Part shown: positions 49,093 to 61,000 of the stretch, piece after piece
Layout: every line of letters starts with the position of its first letter
How positions within the stretch are numbered: the first letter of the stretch is position 1
NCBI GenBank assembly: GCA_900708905.1
Contig: CAADRB010000070.1
Location: forward strand, 366,261-430,260
Reading direction: 5' to 3'
Length of the DNA stretch: 64,000 nt
Source of the DNA: Hymenolepis diminuta
Taxonomy: Eukaryota > Platyhelminthes > Cestoda > Cyclophyllidea > Hymenolepididae
Program-made: the position numbers and the translations under genes
The notes under the pieces: model-generated
The model's input: only the letters and a program-made list of their open reading frames with translations
Database searches by the model: none
What the model was told of the DNA's origin: nothing

Positions 49093-52000
49093 GTAAGTTG
49101 AACTTGTCCTCATATATTTTATACTGATGAATTTCATTTCTATGTTTATCTGTTGATATTTAATATACATGGCGCGGCTAAATAAATATTCATAGTTTTA
49201 ATGATGATAGAGCTTTTGAACGTCGAAACGGCAAAGTACCATAAAAGGGAAAAGTGGGTGAATCGAATAGAATGAGATTCTTTAATTGGGACACCTAGAG
49301 TCTTACGTAATTTTAAATAGAAAGTTGACTTTGAAATGTTCATGCTTCGATTTCTTGACTTCTGTGCATAATCTTTTTCGTCACGCTTAGAATTTAGTTG
49401 CCAATATTCTCATAGTGGAAAGATTTCAAAACTTTACCATCTGACTCTCAGTTTCATGGGGAAGATTATGTTCAGAACGTTCGGACCTTGTTTGCCGGCT
49501 GACAAAATTCTGCGGTTAGTTTTACCGTCTCGATTTATTTGTATTTTTTACGGAAAAGAGTAGGTTGTTGAGACTAGTAACAAGTTATTTAGTATAATAC
49601 AGTTCACCGATACTAAAAATATTGCTTTTCTTACCTGTTAATGTTTTTTGCAAATTATGGCAGAATAGTTTGCTTTGGAACATTTGGGAATAGATTGATA
49701 ACGAAAGGCTGGCGGGTAGTTCAGTCCCTCAAACTGTTTCTCGAAGATGTTACATTTTTACTGATTTATGTTTTAGTTGATACTTAATACTTAATAATTT
49801 ATACCGGTCTTTATATTTTTCAGAGTCCCGTCTAAGAGATTTCAGTTATTCGCTCTTTTTTCTATTTCATCTAGCGACCCCTGAAAATATGAATTAAGAA
49901 TCATGCATTTCTCTACTTGGTGATGTCCAAGTTCATCCCTGCTTAGCATAATTCTCCTCATACGGAATTTTAAAAAAGTAGGAAATAGTTATTTTAAATC
50001 CATTCCGTCTTCCGCTATTCAAGCAATGCTCTTTTTTTAAAGTATTTCCCCTTATTATAATGTGTCCGTTTATATCTCGAAGACAGTATACATTATACTA
50101 TTTGAAAAAGTGGATGAATAATAACTTGTGGAAAGTTCAGAGATAATCGAATTTTAACTTCGCTTCCCTGTGCTAATGTTATTTCAAAAGGTCCTTTGAA
50201 GAGATTAACACCGATTCAAATGTCAACGTTGGTGGTAACATTTCAATCATTCTCATCTCATTAAAGTGTCCAGAAATCCGGTACTAGAGGTGCTTCCTAG
50301 TGTTTGTACCTTAGGAACACTGATCCAGTCAATAGTGACAATGGGTATTTTAGACACGAAATTTTGGTCAAAATCGAAACTTCCTTGACACCTTCATCAG
50401 TTTGCCGTAGTCGTAATGTTGTGTAAACTTTCATTTTAGTTCACTGCGGCACCTGATAACTCAAGAGAAGTTTTAGGATGTGAGAACTATAAGGGCGTGT
50501 TAAAGCAGCTGAAAGGCAAAGTCTTTCTTATTGAAACTTAACCGCAAAATTTCCTAGGGGAATTCACTGAGCTAGCTCATCACATGTCATGATTTAGCAA
50601 GTTCCAAAGATTTGCCATTTCATAGTGTTTAGGAGAGCCTTAATTATGCTGCTGACAGGTACCCTTTAAATTTTGCGTGTATTTATATCATGGAAAGCAT
50701 CAAATGTGTCCTTGTTAGACGCTCTCTCTTTTTTTGATGACTTTTTGGAAAATATTTGCCCGGAGTGACATCGGAACAATTAATTAGGTCTGCACATAGT
50801 CGTTAAATTTAATTTTGAAAAAAATTGCACGGGCGACTAGTGTTTCTGTCCGTTTTTGAGAATATAAACAGTCGTTGTATTGATAAATAAAATGCGAGCA
50901 ACTTTTTCTAACTCTGGAAGAGAATTAAGCTCAATGAAGTGTCTAAGAGGATGGTGAAAGCTAGTCATGTACACAATTAACAAGCCGAATTTGACTGTCA
51001 AATAGTTTTGTAATGAATTTTAAATGTAGTTGTTAGTGTCCTGTGGTGTCAGGACATCAGAACACTATGAAGTTCGAAAACTAGCAGTTCAAGTGCAAAG
51101 ATGGCAATAGATCATTACAGAAGTACACAGACCGATGAAAACGCTGTCAAGAAGTGTCACCCAAATCTAAAGGTCAATATTTTATAAAGGGGCTCGGTAT
51201 GGTTTAAGAAACCGAAGTATGTAACAATGTAGGATTCGAATTTAAAATATAACCTCTTGCTAAATGTGATATTATCGTGCTATAATTAATTAAAAAAACG
51301 GTTAGTAATTAAAACACCCCATAACATTAGGTCTAGTCAAAATCTGATGTATTCATCTCAGTTGGGTAGAATAGCCTATTGTGCTTCGAAATAAGTTTTC
51401 TCTTTAAATTTAAAGTGAAATGTGAGCTCCTTTTCAGTTAGAAAGTCCTCTTCTTTCAGGCATATCATATTCTAAGGTACCTGATTACTTGCTTTTCAGA
51501 AAGGGCAAACATTCGCACCACCATTTGGTTGATTTATTTCAAGCCAACGCCCCCTGCTTCTAGATAATATATTCATTACCATTTTATTTTAGGGGAATAG
51601 TTTGTTTTTATTAGCAATAATAAGCATTAAAATATCCTAACAAAATCAACTGGGTACAAAATATCGCTAAATCTCCTCATGATCTACCCGTGATTTCTCT
51701 GGAATGTATCGCATCGTAACGGACATTTGGTCAAAAGATTTTTGCCAAAAATAACCTGACTTCGTAATCCTAAGCGAAAATTTATGAAGTAAGACTTGGT
51801 TGGCAGTTAATGACGCTTTTCTCTTTTCCAAAAGCCCTACCACGCGAAAAGGAAAATGCATAGGAAATATTATCTTTAAATATTCAAGAAATTGTTCTGT
51901 GAAATCGACAAACAGCATCATTATTATACTGATTGAAGTGGGAAGGAAGAAAACACAAAATGAGATTCCTAAGTCCTGATTAAAAAGACATTCAAAATGA

Positions 52001-55000
52001 TATGAGAAATTAGTAATGGAATCATTCTTCTAAGTGTTTTATTACTTATTGGAAGGCTTTAACACTTATTTATCTAAATTTATTAAAAGGATCTAAAAGA
52101 GGTACGATTTGGGAAGGTAAAGTGAAATGTAGAGATTTCTGTCTTGAATTCAAGGTTTTCTGTGTAGGTCTCGTTGAGATCACTTGCTCTTTGTCAGATA
52201 AACTTCGTGTTTTTTTTTTGAATATTTTGAAAAAATGCCATTTAGTTTGAGTTAAACTTTAGAGGTGATTGGTATAAATTGAAAAAGTTTTTCAATTTCG
52301 TATCGATTTTTCTTTTATTCCAATAGTCCACATCTCACTAAATTGCTTGGATTTATCTAAAGATAAGGGAGAAGCTACATCCGAATTTGAATTCTGTCAT
52401 CTCCTTTATTTTGCAGACCTAATCACTGCTGTTGGTCAGGCTGCTCATTTGGTGTGCACCAATGGACGTCTGACATCGCAGATGAACACGTGACCTGCAA
52501 ACTTTTGCTGGTTTAAATTTAATTTATATGTTATACCTTTTCTTGACTGAGCTCATATTTTGAATTACAGGGACTGCTTGTCGGTAACTCAGACTATTTG
52601 TCCCATAACATCCTCTCCTGAGGCAGTAACAGCAAGCATAGGGCATCCCATATTCATTTCTACCTCCCCAAATCCGACAATCACTCCTGCACCTCCAAGC
52701 ACCGCCTATTCCACATCCTCGAATGGTTCAGCATTTCTGGGATCAGATGGAGATAAAATTTCCCTAGATGGACGTCGCAAAAGGCCGGCCCCAAGTATCG
52801 CATCAGCACGACAAAACAGTAAGTGTACATATATATGTAGATATTCTTTTTTATCATTAAATTTTCATTTTTTGAATATAATTAAAGTTAATCATTGACC
52901 ACAGGCACTCTCATTTTTATTTGTGCTAATTTTAATAATATTACGCAATTCTGATCCACTTACAAGCCCTCTAAAGTGCTTTGAAATGACCCTTATCATT
53001 TAATTCGTTTTCTTCTGTAAATAGATCCACCTTACGGTTTATTTTCTAAATGATCTGTTTCATTAAGAAATAATTTATCGATTTTAATAATGATGCTAAT
53101 AGTGATAAGGATAAATGCTAAAATGTGGTTCAGAAATCGCGTAGCCTTCTAAGCTTCTAATGGCTAAATATCGGTGAACTTCTGTCTTTCCTTATATTTA
53201 TCACACCAAAGATTCAAAATTTGTAATTTTTTGATGAAATTATCACAGTTATTTCTTTGAAATTCACTATATATTCTTCGAACAAATTGGCGAAATGCTG
53301 GGTGGTTGGAGAGAATGAAAAACTCCTTCTAGAATGGCTTTTGAAGAGCTTAAATTTCATAATATCTTTTTCATAAGAATTTAAATTAATATCTGTTCAA
53401 TTAGCTCTGGACACAACAAACATTATCTCACCCAAGAAAGTGAGAACAAGTCGTGAAATTTCGTGAAACTGAACACATACTGGACTGTCTCATTGTTCCC
53501 GCAGTTGCGATGCTTTCCCAGGATGAAAAAGTGTGAATTTTGTATCCAATCATGGATAAAAGTGGAACTCATCGTAACATGAGGCTCTGATAAAACATCT
53601 TTTTGAACTACTTCTATTCAAATATATCAACGACATTACCTTATTGAAAATGTGTTTTAATTTTCAATTACATTGTTGCACTTTTCTCCTTATTGTAGTG
53701 ACTTTTTTCAACTCAATTTTATACTACTTAAGGTACGAAAAGATTAGATGAAAGGCGAATGTATCACAATTTTATTTCTTGACCAAATGTTTGCAAAATA
53801 AGAAATAGATGTATCAAATTTGTACGACTTATTTCAACAATATTTGATAATTCAAAGTTTCATTAAAAGTACGTATTTCCTAAACTTCTCCCTGATGATT
53901 CAATAACCTGAATAAAATCCTAATGGTGGATTTTGAAATATACTACTTATAAATGCTTCAATGGGCGCAAAAAAGCGCAACCTTGAAATTATTTTAAGTG
54001 CAATATTGGTGTTTATTTGTAGCTATTTAAATCTCAGATGATATATTAAATAGCCCATGTTACATTTTCCATACTTAATGGCATTCCATGGATAACAAAT
54101 TGAATGAGACCCTAAACAAGTAATAGACAGTTCTGGAGGAAAAAGATGAAGTGGTGCGACATGGCCAATCCTCCCCGATTAAATAATACCATTCAATTGG
54201 CACTGGACTTCGTCGGAAAACATTTGCTGCAATTTAGGGAACGAATCATGAAATTTGAATTTTAGAACGTGAATTGTCAATCCACGTCCAAAAATCAAAG
54301 AAAGCAAAATTATTTCGTAACTTGACATTACTCTCTGCATCTTTTATCATTTTTTGACTTACTATTACTCGATGCCAGTTGCTTTTGGTAACTAAAAACT
54401 GTAAAATTTTTGTATTACTATAGACAGTTCTGATAAGAAGCTACCTTGAAAACTTTCGAGTCTCCGAGCAGAAACCGGAGAATTCTGGGAACAAAATTCT
54501 TTCCCTGTAGTGACAGATTTTTCTACTACTTTCCTTTCCATCTCTTATTAAAGATTTAAGTTTCGAAATCCCTATCTTATCAGGTAGCCAACGAATGCTT
54601 TTATTTTGAGTTATCCAATTGCAGAGAGAAGGCAAACGATATTAAAGGTTATTCCGCAGCTTACAGTTCAACAAAGTTGAGATGAGATAAATGTTTTTAA
54701 GTTAGGAGAGCTGCGTAAATTGTGTTCACTCAAGGTGAACTGTGTCTTAATTCTAGCTTTATAATTAATTTCTATGGTTGATCGTTAAAATATTATTTCC
54801 CATTCGAGTGGTTCCTTATTATATACTCCGTTTCTTGTGACGGTCGAAATGAAATCGTATTTGTCGAGATCAAAATTACGGCAATCTAAATGATATACAG
54901 TTCTTTCTTCTCTTTCTGGAAACCTAAATTATGTGCTTGAAATGAAAAATAGCTCTTTCTTGTAACTAGGTTGGTTTATTTTCCATATATGGTTAAGTAG

Positions 55001-58000
55001 ACAAAAATAGACCTTCAACTAGATTTACATCGTACTATTCTATTAGATTATTAACTAGGCATGTAAATTAAAGTCATTTTAAGGTAGCGCATTTACTAAA
55101 GTATCTTATGACCGAGGTCTCATAAAACTCTCTCACCAGGAAACGTCTTTGTCCAAAATCTAGTGTAGGATAATATTTCTCTTAAATTGATACCGAATTC
55201 TTTGGAATACATTTGTTTTAACTACAAGGGGGTTTTAAATATATTCTATTTATTTTCATTTGCAGATGGGATCTTAAGTGGATTAATTTTTCAGAGTTAT
55301 CTTAAGCTACACCAGTTTATTCTGCCAAAAACTCTTTTTCCACTTTAAAAATGGTCCTTTGGGGGAAAAATACAGATCCACTTAAACGTGTTTCAACTTG
55401 TTTGCGAATATTAAACCAAAATGCGCGACAGTAAGTACTTTTTCGTTTAGAACAGTTTTGCAACTGTTTTTATTCACAACAATAAATGTCAAATGTGATG
55501 ATATAAAGGAAAGTAGGTATGAATGTGGGTTGCGAATTCTTATTTTTACATGATTTAGAACTATTGATTAAGTAGGCTGAATTGGTCCTGTGCTTGATCG
55601 CTATAGGACTATCGTCCAGTAGATTACCGCCTGGTATATATCAATGTGGAACAAGGAAGGCTTGCTTAATTTACTTTTTTCAGTTATACGAACTATCTGT
55701 ATTAGGAAAGAATCTAGAGAAGACAACAGCCTTGTAACCAGTAGACTGAAATAACGTGTCTAAGTAGCAGATTAGATTTCAAAGTGCGAGAGTAGGAAAA
55801 TTGATAATGGTTGAGTAATCTATCATAGGAGGGGCGTAATGGAGGTCTGTAAAATATCGACATGGTAAATGAGGTAACAGTTCAACGTGGATAGGGAATA
55901 AGGTTTCTGAATTCGGTGAACCTCAGATGCTAATTGAAAGAAACTGTGGACCAATAGTTGAAGATTGCTCTCGGTAAACCAGTGTTTCACCTATTAAGAA
56001 GAGGAAGATATTTTCATATTTTAGACAATTTTCGCAGCCTACTGTCATTCCAACTCCAATGATATATTTATGTTAAACTCCTATCAGATGTATTTTACGA
56101 TGATAGGTCAGAGTCAATAAAATGTAACCCCCTAGGAAATGCCTAGACGTTTAAATGTTTAAGAGCATGTTACATTATCGATAGTAACAAGTAGATAGTG
56201 ATAGGTTATTAAAGAGGTTCTTACCCATAATGATGCAAAGATCGTCAAGTACCGTCATGAATAATTCTGGATCATAGGTTTTATAACGAATTTCCGAGAG
56301 GTTTAAGAAATCGTAGGTTAATATTTGCGTGTGACGTAGATTTCACTGCGAAAAAGACCCAGACGATTCCAAATAAAATGACTTATGTAATAGATTACAT
56401 CGTATTACATTGTGTCAACCACAGCTCTTTAGAGAAATTAATGAGACAAACTCGACAAAAGGAGAAAGTCAATTATTCTGAAGTTGCCGAGTCTCAAAGA
56501 GAGTTTATCATGTGACCAACAGACACTGAGAATCTGAATTTATTTTTTCATTAATGCATATAAAAGTTAAATTATTTGAATTTTAAAGTTGGGGTGTTAC
56601 TTACCTAAAATATTTTCATGAAATGAGCGAGGCTTGTTGGGCCAGAATTATTTAATGAAAAGGATGATATGGACTTGATAAGGAGTCATCAACATAAAGC
56701 CACGGAGTGCATGTATTTTCGAATGATGAGCAATACACTCGGGCTGGTGCCTGTCAAATTAATATGCAAGTGCATGCTTGCTCCTGTACCTAGACATTTA
56801 GTCCAGACAAGTCCCCCCTTCACTGGGTGGACATAAATTACACTCTCCTATAAGTAGTCTTGTTAAAAAATTGATAAAGGGACTTAGGAGTAGCTGCACA
56901 TCTGTCTTGCCTTCTCTCTGAATGCGAATGAGCTGTATCCTACGCACACCTAGTGGCAGGATGTATCATAGCAGCAGAACTAGATCTTCTAGCGGTACTA
57001 CGGCATAGAGGAGTCATGCTTACATAAGTGGACAACGGAGGAACTACTAAAGAATTTAATTTAATTTACGTTCGATATGCTAGAACCAAATGTTTATTAG
57101 AACCCATAAAATGCACAAGTTGATGATGATTGTGGTTACTTGGTTGACCTCAGAGGCCAACTATAACCTCGGGAAAGGCTTAATTTGTACTTTTATCAGT
57201 TAAAACCTGAGGCATCCTACTTAAGTAATCTCATCATGAAAGTTTACCGGGATTTTTTTTTAAAAACATGAAAATACATTTTGGTTAGATTTAATTGACT
57301 AACTGGACAACGTCCACAAATTGCAATCCCTTTGATTAGATTGTGAATTTCAAAAATAAATTAAAATTTCGTTCGATTGCATTTCAATTTTCACTTTAAA
57401 ACTCTAGTATCTTTTCATTTTAATGGTTCTAGTCATTTTCAAAGTTAATCAGATGATAGTATCCTTGCTTCTAGATGTTTCTCGACTTCGGCTGATATTA
57501 TTTCATCTAGATTCAGATAAAATAAATTAGTTTTCAAAGTGAATAAAGTGGACTGGTTTGATTTGGTTTAACATAGCTTAGATTTCCGAACAAACATTTA
57601 TAGATTTGAATAGGTAGCAGTTAAAATTTCATTCAGACAGAGTATTTCCATTTAGAGATTTGCCTTGCGCAGTCAAAACACTCAGGAAAACTAGGAGTAG
57701 CTGCGTTTCCTTGATTGCTAAATATAGACCGAAAATCCTCTTCATTTCCTTTTTTCAATTAGCAGTCATTGAGTTACAAACTCAAGTGGTTTTGTAACAA
57801 GGGAATTGTATTTCAGATAACTATCCCTTTTCAAAATAAAAAGTGTTTAAGTAGAACAACTTACCGCGGTTTATTCTTTTAATATGACATGTATTGTATT
57901 TGTTATAACAAACTTTCCATATTAATAATCAATATAAATAACTACCAATCCAAATTAATAAAGCGTATCCTAACTCTCATGGAGTAAAAGGCAGAATCAT

Positions 58001-61000
58001 AGAGCCTCCCTAGTGAGAAACTCGAATTTTACTGCTCTTTATTAGCCAAATTTAACTAATGCGATTGGTTGCTCCTCTCTTTGGGTGTTCACCCATAGGC
58101 ATCGAACCCGGGATCTCTGATTTCGCAGACGAGAATGTTAGCCATTGTGTTGCCAAAGCAAAATATAAATTAAACCACATTATCAGACAGCACTAATAAA
58201 TAGACATATAATTGAAGTTTTATTTATTCCTCTAGTAAGAATAACACGATACTGGTCTAATGGAAGCAGAATCGTGAACATTATTCCGGAGGTCAGGCGA
58301 GCGCACAATTATGTGAGCCTGAAGTATCATTTTGTGTTGTGTATTTCTTTTCCGGGCATCGGAAGATTTGCAAAATAGCCTTGATAATGTTACTTAAACT
58401 TCTTGTAACGTCATTTGTTTTATCTAGAAGAATTGACGGTATTTATTTTATTTCTGTCGGAAACATTCTTCCCTAGTTAATATTTAAAAGGCAGTTTCCT
58501 TGATCAATAGCTACATTACATAATCAATTATTATTGAAAAGTCGTATTTTGGTGAGAATTGTGAAGACTGACTCTCTGTACATTTTCAAAAATTACTCTT
58601 CGGTCACATTCTTCTACCTGTCATGTCTAAGCACGTTTATCGGTTCCCTCTTTTCTATATCAGTCCTGTTTTATCGAAAATATATTTCACTCGTGTCCTC
58701 ATGAGGGTGCTCATCCAAGTGATTCATGCAAACTGTCTTTGCAGTTCCACCGCTTTACACACGGACAGACTCACGTTTGTCATTTATCTTCTCCTACACT
58801 TGGAATTGTAATTCCTTTTGCCCTAGGCGTCTAATGTCTTCAAAGTCGCCTGGACCAAAGATAATGTGGTCAAGTAATCGTAAAAATGGAGAGTGGATTG
58901 ATGTGAAATTCTTATCTTCCGAATGAACAAGCAAATTCGTCATTTGGAATTTTTAAATGAAATCACTCGAGCACCTAAAAGATGTATATTTAGAGGTATT
59001 TATCCAGTATAATTTTAATCTTTGAGAATATTTAACAAAGGAGACACTGCTCTTTTTGACCATTAAAATTCATCTCAAAAATAAATTAGGCTAATATATC
59101 CATCTACAGTATTTTTAATACTGATTTCTTGATACTCAAATCGATTTGTATATAAGCCCTCGTCCACTGTTAATTATAGATCATTGCAAAACAGTTGTAT
59201 TGACTTGAGCACGTACTTTTTTATTAGTCCTTCACCATCGTTGCATTCGAACAATTGGTTTCCGAAATTCTAACTGTGCCGATAACTTGGAACTCTCATG
59301 AACATTTCACCACCCTAGATGTTTTTAGGGATTCACTTTTCGATCCTCCCACGGCGTTAATTAAGTTGCCTTTACAAACTGGTTCAAGCGAGCTTATCCC
59401 ATTTTGCTGCGAATATGTAACTTAAAGTGAATAATTCTCGAAAGAGTTGGAGAGAATAGCCAGGAGATACTACTTTTATCGAAAGCTTTAGTTGGATATG
59501 TTTAGATTGAAAAATTAATCTCGGTCCTCTAATCCCAGTGGATTAAAATGTTAATCTAAACTACATCGATATTTTACTCTAAAATAAATTGTTTAACTTG
59601 AATAAATGAATGCAACGGTTGGCGCATTCCGTATTATTTCACAGAAATATAAATTAATCATCTATTTGTAATTTTAACGCATTCTAGAAAATTTGCTTAA
59701 AGCAGAATCTGAAAAAAGTTGTTCCAAGGTTTTTTTAAGGTCAGAACAGAAATATATGCTTCCACAGATGCAGTTTGGCCAAAAGAAGGAGGAAGTAAAG
59801 TCCTAATGCATACCGTCACGCGATCCTACAATCCTTGTTTTAACTTATAAAATCAATTTATTTAATCCTTTAATTTATTCACTTCCGCTGTATAAATCTG
59901 TTGACTTCAGTCGGTGCTAGGAATGAAGTCAAACTTTTTGATGGAATTGAGATGAGCAGCTAACTTAATAATCGCATAAATGTACCAGAAGTGTAAAAAT
60001 TCTCAAATTACCGAAAGAGCAGCCCGTTATAAGTTAAACGTAAAACGGGGTTTTGTATATTCTTTTAATCTTTAGATATTAACTTCTAACACAGTTCAGC
60101 TTTCGGCATCAGCAGAAAGTGATCTGTTGCCATCCTTATAAAAAGATGAAACTACTCAGACCAGCGGAAAAGAGGAGGAGAGAAGACCTATGGCTCAAAC
60201 AGCATATTTTATTAAGAAAATAAAATTTCTAAAAACACAGTTGGATAAGTTATAAATGATTGGCCTCCTGATTAGTCAGTAATTGTCCTGATGATTGCAC
60301 CCGCTGTGCTCTTACCTATCCAAGTGTGAATGTAGAAATCCAAAAATCGAAAATCGAGTGCATGATGGATGAGGCTCATGAGTTTAGCTCCAGTGCACCG
60401 AAAATATTCGATTATACCTTCCAATGTAATCGATTATTCGCTTTTTGTTTTCAGAAAGTCGAGCTCACAGTGTCTCTGAATCAGTGGTATTGGATGAATC
60501 TGGGGCAGCAGCACTGAGTCCAAGGGAACAAAGAGCATTAAGGAGAAAGGAGAAATCTCGGTTGGCTGCTAAGTTGCGACGAAATCAGGAAAGTAATATT
60601 CTTTCCTGTCTTCTGCAAGCTCTGCCTGTTTCACTACCTGATCCTTCTGCGAATTCTGATGGAAATAGTAGCAGTAAATCCCCTCCTGGACTGAATTTGG
60701 AGAAGTCTGGAGTAATACGAATGGCTGGGCAGACATTATTCCTCTATAACTCCTTGTCGCGACGTAAGTTAACTACAATTTAATTTCAGATATTATTTAT
60801 TCTTTTTTACTATCCATTTAATTATGTCGATCCTCAATAAGTAAACTTTCACGTTATTTTTTAGAAAATAATATAAATTTCTTAGTTTGAACACGTAACT
60901 GTCACATTTGATGTTAACTAAAAGACATGATTTGTTTGACAACGCCCACCGAAAATACTAATCAATAAGACCGTTAAAATGAGTTTCCTTACTTAAATTG

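Larger units (their letters stand above)
52819..60454 (+). other. Intron 2 of bHLH-PAS gene (about 7.6 kb)
   Basis: Bounded by gtaagt and ttttcag. It contains a minus-strand tRNA-like SINE fragment (58080-58162), a dispersed repeat copy (58680-58800) and short palindromes such as ATGTAAT-AG-ATTACAT at 56385-56400. No exon that keeps the exon 2 to exon 3 phase is apparent. Confidence 0.6.

Noticed and set aside
58085..58160. A functional tRNA gene on the minus strand
   Set aside because: Boxes A and B are present, but the stems do not pair cleanly, no anticodon can be assigned with confidence, and related fragments occur elsewhere, which fits a SINE.
60326..60517. 63-codon + frame overlapping the start of the bHLH exon
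   Set aside because: It is in a different frame from the bHLH domain and crosses the exon 3 acceptor. It is a shadow.
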